Shown: in pieces, positions 55,175-64,000 of the stretch
Position numbering within the stretch: the stretch's first letter is position 1
Layout of the letters: the number at the start of each line of letters is the position of its first letter
Source: Petaurus breviceps papuanus
Taxonomy: Eukaryota > Chordata > Mammalia > Diprotodontia > Petauridae
Reading direction: 5' to 3'
Length of the DNA stretch: 64,000 nucleotides
Assembly (NCBI GenBank): GCA_028583685.1
Contig: JAMXIF010001195.1
Location: 15,216,627-15,280,626, forward strand
Program-made: the position numbers and the translations under genes
The notes under the pieces: model-generated
The model's database searches: none
Seen by the model: only the letters and a program-made list of their open reading frames with translations
Told to the model about the DNA's origin: nothing

Positions 55175-55800
55175 AGCACAGCTTGTATTTTGAAAGGGGC
55201 TATGCCAGCTGTGAATCAATTCAGGAATTTTGGAATGTAATTTGTAATTTTGTTAAGTGATTAAAAAGGTCCATCCCCTTTGACCTAGAGATCCTAGTGA
55301 CAGGCATATAACCCCAAGGAAGTCAAAAATAGAACAAAAGGTCCCACATACACCAAAATTTTCATAGCATCACTTCCCATAATATTTTTTTTAATTGAAA
55401 ACAAAGTAGAGGCCCATCAATTAGGGAATGATTAACCAAAGTGTGGTGCATGAGTATAATGGAACATTACTGCACAATTTAAAAAACAATGAATATGTAG
55501 AATTCAAAGAACAATGGTAAAACTTATATGAACTGATGTGAAGTGAAATAAATAGAACCTAAAAATATATTTGATGATTACAATAATCTAAGTAGGAAGA
55601 ACAGCAATAATAACAAAACTATAAATTCTGTAGAAATTATAATTGTATGTAATTATAAATGCTGTATAGATTGTAACCAAGCTTGAACCCAAAGAAGAGA
55701 TGAAAAAATATACTTTGTTCCTTCATCACTTTAAGAAGAGGATTAAGGGGAAAGTCATATTTGGAAAAGGTGATACAAATTAAAGATATAAATATAATTT
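55175..55800 (+). mobile_element. L1 3' region, sense
   Basis: 'ggtccatcccctttgacctagagatc', 'ccatcaattagggaatgattaacc', 'gtataatggaacattactg', 'tatgaactgatgtgaagtgaaataaatagaacc' and 'taaccaagcttgaacccaaagaagagatg' match the end of L1 ORF2 and 3' UTR. The same subfamily as the 53.7-kb piece. It is 5' truncated, and its frame is broken. Confidence 0.8.
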
Positions 55801-55937
55801 TAAAAAATAAAATGCCATCTCTTGGGGGTGAGGGGAAAAAAGAAATTTACATGATAATTTTGGTGTATATCTTAATTTTGTTTATATTTGAATGAAATAG
55901 CAGTTGTGCATGATAGATTTGCAGTTTCATGTACAGT

Positions 55938-56094
55938 CCTTTTTTTGTGGGGAGGAAGGCAGGACAATTGGGGTTAAGTGACTTGCCTAAGGTCATACCG
56001 CTAGTATGTGTAAAGTGTCTGAGGTCAGATTTGAACTCAGGTCCTCCTGACTTCAGGATGGGTGCTCTATTCACTGCGCCACCTAGCCACCCCA
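55938..56094 (-). repeat. Short tRNA-SINE, antisense
   Basis: 'aattggggttaagtgacttgcctaagg', 'tttgaactcaggtcctcctgac', 'ctattcactgcgccacctagcc'. Complete. Confidence 0.93.
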
Positions 56095-56205
56095 ACAATC
56101 ATCATTTTTATCGTACTATATTATGGAAATGCTTATTTTATTCCATAAATTGAAAATAAAATAAATGACCCCCATCATTATTCCAACTATTTGAAACTAA
56201 ACAAA

Positions 56206-56363
56206 CTTTTTTCTTTTGGAAGGGGAAAGGCAGGGAAATTGGGGTTAAGTGACTTGCACGAGGTCACACAGCTAGTAAGTGTCAAGTGTCCGAGCTTAGA
56301 TTTGAATTCAGGTCCTCCTGACTCCAGGGCCAGTACTCACTCGCTGCACTACTTAGCTGCCCC
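56206..56363 (-). repeat. Short tRNA-SINE, antisense
   Basis: 'aattggggttaagtgacttgcacgagg', 'tttgaattcaggtcctcctgactcc', 'ctcgctgcactacttagctgcccc'. Complete, 110 bp from the preceding one and in the same orientation. Confidence 0.92.
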
Positions 56364-56364
56364 T

Positions 56365-57030
56365 AAACTAACTTTTAAATATAATTCTTCATAGTTCTAA
56401 TGAGACTCTCCTGGGTGCTAGTTGAAGACAACTAACTGTATTCTTCACATAGGACTCTGAACGTACTTTGCTTTAGTGCTACTTCTGTTTGCTATCTGTT
56501 GGATACTTCAGCTTCGTAAATGACAAAAGGTGTGTCTTACTTAACTTCATGAGAATTGAATGAGGTTTTCAAGGCTCAATTTTGCTCCTGCCATCAAGGC
56601 ATTCCCCATAGAATAGTATGCACATGATGGGAAACAACCAGTCAGGACCGTTGCATCTACAACTTCATAGAATCAAAATGACACTGTTGAAATGAATACA
56701 TTTTTCAAAGTTAAAAGCTCTGTATAAATATGAGATATTATCATTATTGTGATGATGTTCCATGGGACTTCAAAGCATCAAGGCTCATAAATATCCACTA
56801 AATCTGCTCTCTCAACCTGAGGCATCCTAATAAAGATGTTTATTCTTGTGCTTAGCATTTGTACCAGCAGAGTCAGGTTTGAAGCTACATGAGTTTATCT
56901 TCTATGCTTATGTCTGTCATTATGTAGGTCAACTCATCTCTTCATAGAGGTACAATTCTTACAGCATGAGCTTGAGAGTCCACTTGAGAGGACTGAATAA
57001 GAAGAAAGGGACCTAACTGACAATAAGAGT
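56365..57030. other. Mostly unique stretch
   Basis: No gene. A THER1/MIR 3' end may lie at about 56,690-56,762 ('aaagctctgtataaatatgagatattatcattatt'). Confidence 0.45.
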
Positions 57031-57034
57031 ATGG

Positions 57035-57336
57035 GAGTTTGGACATGGTGGCACATGTCTGTAAGCCCTGCTACTCTGGAGACCAAGGCTAGTGGAACAT
57101 TGAGCTTGGCAGTTCTGAGCTGCAGTAGGGCTAAAGCTATTCTCGTATATACACTACGTCTGTTACCAGTATGGTAAAGCCTTGAGCATGGTTGGATGCC
57201 CAGGGAGTGATAGACTGGCACAGATAGGTAGGAATCAGAGCAGAACAAAATTTCTCTGTATATTAGAGATGGAATCAAGCCCTGCATGGCAGCTATACTT
57301 CCAACCTGGCTGAGATAGTGAGACCCATTTGAGACT
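57035..57336 (+). pseudogene. RN7SL: 7SL (SRP) RNA pseudogene
   Basis: About 300 bp align along the whole 7SL RNA. 'ggacatggtggcacatgtctgtaagccctgctactctgg' is the 5' domain (GGCGCGGTGGCGCGTGCCTGTAGTCCCAGCTACTCGGG). 'tgagctgcagtagggctaaagc' matches CTGGGCTGTAGTGCGCTATGCC. 'gtctgttaccagtatggtaaagcc' matches the TTCGGCATCAATATGGTGACC part. 'tagaaatcagagcagaac'-type sequence matches GGAAACGGAGCAGGTCAAAAC. 'acctggctgagatagtgagaccc' matches CAGCCTGGGCAACATAGCGAGACCC. 7SL is the RNA scaffold of the signal recognition particle. Many substitutions in conserved loops mean this copy is dead. Both Alu-domain and S-domain parts are present, so it is a full-length retrocopy and not an Alu-like SINE. Confidence 0.85.
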
Positions 57337-57339
57337 GAC

Positions 57340-58485
57340 AGACACCAACATAAATAAACAGAGAGAAAGAAACAGAGTCAGAGATATGCAGAGAGACTGT
57401 AATAAATAAAAATAATTTAGTTTTGTAATACATAGAAGGATTTTATAGGTATCTTGAAAAAGAACATGTTTGATTAATTTAGGCATAGAGATAGGAAACA
57501 AAGCCAGATGAGCTCTTGAAGCATTTTTTTTCTTCTTTACCACTAAATAAAGATGTGTGAGGAGATTAGAAGGTCATTTTAAAAAATCCAGCCCAGGGTA
57601 TTTTCTGAAGGTCTAAGTGATTCTTAAATTCTCCAGATGTCTGTTTGGATGACAGATAACTTTGGCTCTGCTTTCACAATCTTTATTTAGGAAAGGATCA
57701 TACTAAAGATGCAAAGTGTGTTATGTCCTTTAAGCCACATGAAATTGGCAATGATGTCTGTCTCAGATTTATATTCTGTTCCCAAGAACAATTAAGAGTC
57801 TCACCCAGGATACATTATTATTCAAAGGACTTGTAGGTAACTTTCTGTGATTGCGACAGATTTCATTGGTAGATTGACTGTTTCTCAGATCATTTCTTGG
57901 CACAATCCCAAAAAAGTGTTCTTGGGTTTTGGTATATAGATCATTGCTGTTGATTCAGGTCATGACTTACTTGATACAAATTACCATGGTTCTCCATGTA
58001 CAGCCAGTTCTTATTTTATTAATATGTTCATAAGCTGTTAGCAAAATTGAGCTGTGCTTGCCCAGTCCTAGCCATAACAGCAACTGAGAATAAAAAATAA
58101 CCAGACCATAAACTTGAGGGTTCCCATTTCTGCATTAAGCAACTCCTTATCAATGCCTATACAGGTACACAATGAGAGGAAATGAGAGGGTCATTTTTCA
58201 GTACAGGCATGTAACTTGTGTTCACTTAAGGAAGCATTGCTAATGGAAAACATCAACGTTCTCCTATTTGGGGAAGTATTAATTTAATTTGCTTTGTTTT
58301 CTCAGTTTAAACAGTATTTATTCAGCAATGGCAATAAAAATATACTCCAACAGATTCTAAGGAATAAAGACTCTTCTTTCATAGAATGCCATACTATTCT
58401 AGAGACAAAACTTGTTGACATCAAAGTTTTAGCAATTGAATGAGAGTTCGATAGATAGGTATCTCTAATATCTTAGCCAGGGAAA
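57340..58485. other. Unique stretch
   Basis: Apart from an A-rich tail-like part after the 7SL copy (to about 57,415), no gene or repeat is recognised. A weak L2-like piece may lie at 58,310-58,400. Confidence 0.4.
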
Positions 58486-58489
58486 AGTC

Positions 58490-58800
58490 ACAAAACTACT
58501 CATACCTTTTGACATAATCTAGCTCACTGTTTTACATATACCTCAAGGTGGGTAGAGACAGAAACAAGGAACAAACATGTACCAAAATGTCCAGAGTTGA
58601 CATTTTTTGTAGCAGAAAAAAATATTAAACCAAAGTAGGTGTGCATCAGTTGAGGAATGACTAAACAAATTATGGTATATGTAAAAGAATATATTTATAC
58701 TGTGCAAAACAATGAGTTTGAGGAAATCACAGGAATATTTGTAGGAACCAGTGAAAAATGAAAAAAAGCAAAACAAAGAAAAGAGTAACAACGATTAAAG
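58490..58800 (+). mobile_element. L1 3' fragment, sense
   Basis: 'aaactactcataccttttgac', 'catcagttgaggaatgactaaacaaattatgg', 'gtgcaaaacaatgag' and 'aatgaaaaaaagcaaaac' correspond to the last part of L1 ORF2. More diverged than the 55.2-kb copy. Confidence 0.7.
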
Positions 58801-58827
58801 CAAGGTAAATGAAATTGCTTTTGCTAA

Positions 58828-59050
58828 TGATAATGATGGCATTCATATAGCATGGCAGGGTTTGCAGAGTGATTGACAAAAATCATCTCATCTTATTCTC
58901 ACAACTACAGTGGGAGGTAAGTGCTATTAATAACCCCGCTTTTGCAGATGAGGAAACTGAAACACAAAGAACTGGCTACCCTGGCCCAAGATCACACAAC
59001 TAGTAAGTCTTTGAGGCTGGATTTGAACTATTCCTCAATGCAATTCTAAT
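58828..59050 (-). repeat. THER1/MIR SINE, antisense (first of a pair)
   Basis: 'gtttgcagagtgattgac', 'ttattctcacaactacagtgggaggtaagtgc', 'gatgaggaaactgaaacac', 'gaggctggatttgaac'. Confidence 0.8.
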
Positions 59051-59052
59051 AG

Positions 59053-59293
59053 CTGACTCTAATAATATTAGAAAGGGCCTCAAAGTTTGTAAAGCACTTT
59101 GCAGATATTAACTGATTTAATTGTCACAAGAACCTGTGAGGTTAATGCCATTATTATCCCTATTTTTTAGATGAGGAAACTGAGGCCCTGAGAAGTTGAC
59201 TTGGCTAGTAAATGTCTAAGACTGAACTCATACCCTCCTGACTCCAAGTCTCATACTCTACTACATACATCTACTAGACCACCTAGTTACCTA
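59053..59293 (-). repeat. THER1/MIR SINE, antisense (second of a pair)
   Basis: 'cctcaaagtttgtaaagcactttgcag', 'cacaagaacctgtgaggttaatgcc', 'agatgaggaaactgaggccctgag', 'accacctagttacc'. It abuts the previous SINE in the same orientation; the two differ too much to be a recent duplication. Confidence 0.8.
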
Positions 59294-59294
59294 A

Positions 59295-59785
59295 ATTAAA
59301 AGAGCAATACTCTGAATTGAAAACTTTATTTTTATAACGGCAAGTTTGGCCCTAGGGAGGAGACTTGGAAAAGCATCCCTTGCAGATGGGGGACTACAGG
59401 TGAAGAATATTGCACTTCTCAGTCATATCAGATGCAGTTAAAATGAATTGGTTTTGCTTAATTTCTTTTCATTTCATCACAAGAGAAGGCTCACTTGGAG
59501 AGGGAGGAGTACATTCAGAAGTGATCATGGTAATAAAACAAAAGACATCATTAGAATTTAACAAATAAAATTTAGAAATTACTTAGGCCTCTATAATGGT
59601 ATAATATGGGTTTCTTGTGAGTGAAGCATATTACCTCTGGATTTTAGATAATTGTGTTACTCGTAAGAGGTAAAAAGTGACTGGTGTCAAACCAACATGT
59701 TGAAACAGACCATCCTAGGAAGAAAAAGACACAAGACTTTAATATTTTGTGTCCAAATATCAATGGATTTTTATTATGATTTGAC
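59295..59785. other. Unique stretch
   Basis: No gene or repeat recognised. Confidence 0.4.
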
Positions 59786-59786
59786 A

Positions 59787-59943
59787 TTTTTTTTGGAGGG
59801 GGAAAGGAAGGCAATTGGGGTTAAATGACTTGGCCAAGGTCACACAGCTAGTAAGTGGGTCAAGCATCTGAGGCCAGATTTGAGCTCAGGGTCTTCCTGA
59901 ATCCAGGGCTAGTGCTCTATTTATTGTGCTGCCTAACCGCCCC
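59787..59943 (-). repeat. Short tRNA-SINE, antisense
   Basis: 'aattggggttaaatgacttggccaagg', 'tttgagctcagggtcttcctg', 'ctgcctaaccgcccc'. Flanks share ATTTGAC (about 59,779 and 59,945), part of a target-site duplication. Confidence 0.92.
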
Positions 59944-60184
59944 AATTTGACTTTCAAAAAGCAAACCCAAAAGTGTGAGTTATTAACAACTTTGCAACGT
60001 ACCAGACCTTAGCAGGTCAGAAATAAATTTTTGATGATGCAAAAGCACTTCAAATTTTGAGCAATTCTGGAACCATCTGTGCAAAGAGGTCTCAAACTTT
60101 TGTGACCAAGAACACTGAGTCTGAGAAGGAAAATAGGTGGAGATCTCTGCCCTGAGCAGCAGTAGTCTCAAGCCATTCTATGGG

Positions 60185-60290
60185 ATGCTAGGATAGGTGT
60201 TGTGAGGCTCAATTAAGATAATGGATGCAAAGCCCTTTACAAACCACAAAGCACTACACAAATACCAGTTGTTGCTGTTGTTAATTTACA
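60185..60290 (+). repeat. THER1/MIR 3' end, sense
   Basis: 'gctcaattaagataatgg', 'caaagccctttacaaaccacaaagcactacacaaataccagttg' matches the SINE 3' end. Confidence 0.7.
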
Positions 60291-60412
60291 ATCCAGGTCT
60301 CCAGTTTGCTAATGACTTACTTCATTGAACCTTCTTCTAAAATCCCTGTGAGCACAATGTTTATGGAGCAAAGCAAGAGTGTGATGGTAAATGTTTAACA
60401 AGCAGGTTCTCA

Positions 60413-60580
60413 AGGAAGCTAGGTGGCATAGTGAATAGATAACTGGCCCTGGATTCAGAAGGATCTGAGCTCAAATGCAGCCTCAGATGCTTGACACACT
60501 TATTAGCAGTGTTACCTTGGGCAAGTCACTTAACCCCAATTGCCCTGACTTTCCCGCTTCAAAAAACAAAAACAACCAGC
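60413..60580 (+). repeat. Short tRNA-SINE, sense
   Basis: 'gctaggtggcatagtgaatagataactgg', 'gatctgagctcaaatgcagcc', 'ttgggcaagtcacttaaccccaattgccctgac' with an A-rich end. Confidence 0.92.
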
Positions 60581-60884
60581 TTCTCTAGAGAGGAAAATGT
60601 ATGTGCATACAATTTTAATTTTAATCTGAATTATTAATACTTTTTTTTAAAAAAGTATAGGCAATTAATGAAACTAATAATCGAGTCTTGATTTATAGAA
60701 ATTGATGATGTCTGAGGTGTAAATGAAAATTTAACAATGACTTCTCACAAGCTGATCAGATCTGGTTCCAGCACACTCCTGGTCCTTGGAGTGTAATTTG
60801 TAAGGAAAACATTCAGAAATAATTGACAAATGATTCAGGACTAAAGTGATCTGATTAAATTCCTTAAAGAGACTGAAGAAATGT

Positions 60885-60995
60885 AAACTCTTTAGGCATA
60901 GAAACATTTCTTTTTCATTTTTGCCATTGTGCCTAGTACCTAGCAGAGTTCTTTGAAAGTAGCAGAAACTTAAATTCATGCTGAATTGAATTGAT
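60885..60995 (+). repeat. L2 3' end, sense
   Basis: 'ttgccattgtgcctagtacctagcagag' and the end 'ttcatgctgaattgaattg' match the L2 terminus. Confidence 0.6.
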
Positions 60996-61424
60996 ATATT
61001 ATGTCTCGTGTTCTAGTTATGTGTATATTCATCTTATCTTTTATGTTACATTTTGTGATTTGATTTTTAGCTGCTTTACCAAACATCAACAAACGCAAAC
61101 ATTCCAATACATGAAGAGAAAAAAAATTTATATGAAAGCATTTGGATTTTTGTGTCCCCATCGGAAGGTTTTTGTTTTCTTTGTCCTATTAACCCTTCTT
61201 TTATTTTGTTTCTTTTGTTTTCTTCTCTATCCCTATCCACTAAACTTTACCCTCTCTCCCACATACCATCCAAATAAACTTTCTTTAGAACAATTAAATA
61301 TAGTCAAGCAATGTAAATCAATGTGTGTCTGAGAATATATGCCTCATTTTATACCTCTCTACGAAAAGGTGTGAGGCATGCTTCATCACACCAGTACTCA
61401 AAGTTGACTGGAAACTGCACTTCC
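60996..61424. other. Unique stretch
   Basis: No gene or repeat recognised; a T-rich 113-codon frame here has no coding features. Confidence 0.4.
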
Positions 61425-61545
61425 CATACTAAACTGTAAGTCCAGCAGACTATAGAACATCCACTTTTCTTTCACCTGTCATGTAGATGCTCACTTCAAT
61501 GCTTGTTGAGTGACTCAATGTTTGTTGAATGATTCAAGGAATGAA
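61425..61545 (+). repeat. L2 3' end, sense
   Basis: 'tactaaactgtaagtccagcagac' to 'cacttcaatgcttgttgagtgactcaatgtttgttgaatgattc' matches the L2 end with its repeated TTGAATGA-type terminus. Confidence 0.65.
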
Positions 61546-61950
61546 TTAAAATTTGGGGTAGACTCATTTTGACAGCTGTTCTCTTGTGGCAACAACAGCA
61601 CAATGGGAAAACAGAACTGGCCAAGGTTCTGCAGGAGGGACTTTTGCTGTGCCTCTTCAGGTGTGCCTTTTTTGACTTCTCAGCACAATCTCCCATGTTT
61701 AGCAAATTGCAGGAAAGAACTTCACTCAGGAGGACATCAGTGAGCCCCGGAACTCCCAGTGTGAAAACTATGCTTACATTTGTCTTGGATTGACTCATTT
61801 TAACTCCCCCACCTGAAACATGTGGAAAGTACCTTGACAGATCTGTGATAGTAGTAGAGGTCCAGAAATAAATTAGGTTGATTGGATTGATTGATTTATT
61901 TAAACTCACTGCCCAGTGGAATGAATAACCACTATGTATTATGAAGAGTA

Positions 61951-62083
61951 GTGTGGAAGGAGAATTTTTGATAAAACATTTTTCCCCTTTAGGTTGGAAA
62001 AACTACTCCTGCTTAAGGCTATCCAACAACAATGACTTTGTCATGTGGAAACCAAGACCTGTTTAGGACTATTTCAAGAACCT
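61951..62083 (+). repeat. Left copy of about 134-bp direct duplication
   Basis: The block 'tttttgataaaacatttttccccttt...ccaagacctgtttaggactattt' recurs at 62,258-62,391 with roughly one in eight bases changed. A 5'-truncated Mar1 lies between the two copies. Confidence 0.9.
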
Positions 62084-62257
62084 TTGCTGTGGTGACCCTG
62101 GGCAAGTCATTTAACCCTATTTACCTAAGGTTCCTCATCTGTGAAAAAAAAAGAGCTGGAGCAGGAAATGGCAAACAGCATCTGTATATTTGCCAAGTAA
62201 ACCCCAATGGGGTCACCAAGAGTTGGACCTGACTGAAAAATGACCGAAAAGCAAAAG
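62084..62257 (+). repeat. 5'-truncated Mar1 between direct copies
   Basis: Sense Mar1 lacking its tRNA-like head: it starts at 'ctgtggtgaccctgggcaagtc' and runs to the RTE-like tail 'caccaagagttggacctgactgaaaaatga'. Confidence 0.88.
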
Positions 62258-62391
62258 GTTTGGGAGGAGAGTTTTTGATAAAACATTTTTCCCCCTTTGG
62301 TTGGAAAAAATTATTCCTGCTTAAGGCTATTCAGCAATAATGATTTTGCCATGTGGAAACCAAGACCTATTTAGGACTATTTAAAGAGCCT
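62258..62391 (+). repeat. Right copy of about 134-bp direct duplication
   Basis: See the left copy at 61,951. Confidence 0.9.
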
Positions 62392-64000
62392 CAAACTCAC
62401 AGCCTAAGAGCCAGAACAGATTTAAATGTAGTTTCTGGAAATTGTATGCTAGCATGCTAAGCTGGGGTATTGTGTTTTCCATCTAACACTCTGCTCCCCA
62501 TCACCCCCATGCGACTACCTTGCCTAACCTTCCCAGCTAGTGATCAAAATCCAATCAGTGTTATTTAGTGAGCCCTGAATGCTCTGGTCTTTTTTGCAAA
62601 CCCTGGAAATTCTAGCTCAGCGACAATGGAATCCAGTAATATGACTTACAAACATGGTATTTGTTTAGGCAACTGATCTTACTAGACTTTGCTTAAGAGA
62701 CCTTATATTTTATGTTTTCAATGAACATCTCATGCAGGGTTGAGCCAAGGGCTTAATCACTCTTAATACAATAAAGCAGCACTTTAAAATATTATTAACC
62801 TCATCTGTCTAGATTTGGAACTAATAGACCATTGTGTGTATGTATTGTCTTTATCTCTGCCAGTTATGTACATATTTATTAATCCACTCTTCCAGAGGAA
62901 AATTTTCTAAAGGAAAACCAACAGTAACCTTCAAGTGAGCGGGCACAGGTTAGGAGGGCACTAATTAAATGTCAGGCTTGACAGATTAAAATTATGAAAT
63001 TTAAAATCACCGTGGAGCTCTTTGTCATTGTCAAATTAGGACTCAGTGTGATGAGGAGCAGAGAAGTGAATGGTTTAATGGATTGAATGGGAATGTGGCT
63101 TAGCAGCACTCTTTTCTTGAATTCAGATCAGCCTGTAGTTCAGATCAAAGGCTGCTAGTTCAATTTCACATTCAAAAAGGGTTGCCTGCATACCTGCATC
63201 AGTAATACAGTAATACATGCAGATATATGCTTACCTGCATCAGTAATTTATTTCAATGTACACTTGCCTGAATAAGGTAAATACATATTAAATAAAAGAA
63301 GGTAGGGGGAGAGGGTGGCTATGAGTAGAAGAAGAAGGGAGAAGGGATAAAATATGGTTAGTAGAAACAATTTTAACTTAGATGATTTATGGATTTAGTT
63401 GAAGAAGCTACAAAAATTCCCCTTGCTGTCTTTGGGGTTGAGAGAGCTGGATTTAATAATGTTTTAAAGTCAAAATTTCATAGAATATTCTCAACTTGCT
63501 TTTATTGCCAAGAGCCTTTACATTTAAACAAGGATAAGTATAAAAATACAAAAATTGGCAGGCTAAGAACAGAGGACAAATAAATGCCAACAAGTGGCTT
63601 TCTGCATAGTCTAACTTATAAGTGGAGTTGATGATTACTGCATCATTCTGAAGTCCTTGCCTCCTTGAGGGTGCAAATCTTTTATTACTAAGACATAAAG
63701 TGAATATCGCATAGGATTCCATTCTGCAAAATATTGGTTTCAAAACAATGAAACCACTGTTACTGTGCTCACTACAATTCTATTGGCATTACTGCAATAG
63801 CATGGGCACTGAAACCCCTGTGCTAAAGAATGACCCTCTGATTTTCTGTCTGTCTGTACACGTACAGATACCTTGCCAGCAGGAAGGGAGTAAAGTATGC
63901 AGAACCAGATGTGAATAATTCAGTAGCTGTAACTGATGAAATATGACACCTTTCAAAGACAGTCTGTGTTGTGATATTTCTTAAGATAAGAATACCTCGT
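62392..64000. other. Unique stretch to window end
   Basis: No gene or repeat recognised. The part at about 62,880-63,060 is non-repetitive and of mixed composition and is a candidate conserved non-coding element. A near duplicate of 'acctgcatcagtaat' at about 63,192 and 63,235 marks a small local tandem duplication. A G/A-rich tract lies at 63,300-63,350. Confidence 0.45.

Noticed and set aside
56934-57287. 117-codon minus-strand frame
   Set aside because: It is the antisense of the 7SL RNA pseudogene.
60991-61332. 113-codon frame with a hydrophobic stretch
   Set aside because: T-rich sequence yields Phe/Leu runs; no signal of coding constraint and no known match.
61496-61909. 137-codon minus-strand frame
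   Set aside because: Starts in an L2 3' end and has no recognisable domain; treated as chance.
1-64000. Endogenous retrovirus or LTR element
   Set aside because: No LTR pair, primer-binding site or gag/pol/env-like stretch was recognised. RT-like motifs found are of L1 and CR1/L3 type.
1-64000. CRISPR array, operons, tRNA or snRNA genes
   Set aside because: Direct repeats are microsatellites or transposable elements. tRNA-like A and B boxes belong to SINE heads. Nothing bacterial is present.

Overview
The window is mammalian, almost certainly marsupial, nuclear DNA. It is AT-rich, has no long uninterrupted coding frame, and is full of interspersed repeats typical of marsupials: short tRNA-derived SINEs, Mar1 CORE-SINEs with an RTE/BovB-like tail, THER/MIR SINEs, L2 and L3/CR1 LINE fragments, marsupial-type L1, ORF2-less L1 derivatives of the HAL1 kind, and small hAT-Charlie elements. 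The species cannot be read from the sequence. I found no exon of a functional protein-coding gene, no CRISPR array, no recognisable tRNA or snRNA gene and no element I can call a retrovirus. The window is best read as intergenic or deep-intronic sequence. Family names rest on remembered consensus features, since no search was possible.

Layout. About 1-12,300 is AT-rich and repeat-poor, with one clear antisense L2 piece at 4.3-4.7 kb. From 12.3 to 20.9 kb there are scattered MIR/THER, L2, L3 and one RTE fragment, plus a 112-bp hAT remnant inside an L2. From 20.9 to 29.3 kb lies a nested LINE block. An old antisense L1 carries an unidentified 0.95-kb insert in its endonuclease region. Between its ORF2 and ORF1 it also carries a later antisense HAL1-like element, which itself holds a SINE and is preceded at its 3' end by about 320 bp of possible 3'-transduced sequence. 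From 29.3 to 37.7 kb there is a dimeric SINE, L2 pieces and a 1.6-kb L3/CR1. From 37.9 to 39.2 kb there is a Mar1 followed by a processed SERF2 pseudogene. From 39 to 48 kb the sequence is a mosaic of L2, Mar1, MIR and L1. From 48.0 to 50.75 kb lies a second HAL1-like element with an 11-bp target-site duplication. From 50.9 to 56.4 kb there are MIR, hAT, SINE and sense L1 3' ends, with a TC microsatellite that contains a 100-base assembly gap. A 7SL RNA pseudogene lies at 57.0-57.3 kb. From 58 to 62.4 kb there are more L1, THER, SINE and L2 pieces and an imperfect direct duplication around a Mar1 tail. From 62.4 to 64 kb the sequence is mostly unique.

No genes act together here. The value of the window is its record of retrotransposition: LINE machinery copied host RNAs (SERF2 mRNA, 7SL RNA, one unidentified transcript), non-autonomous L1s and several SINE families. 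Target-site duplications are still readable at several insertions and give their order.
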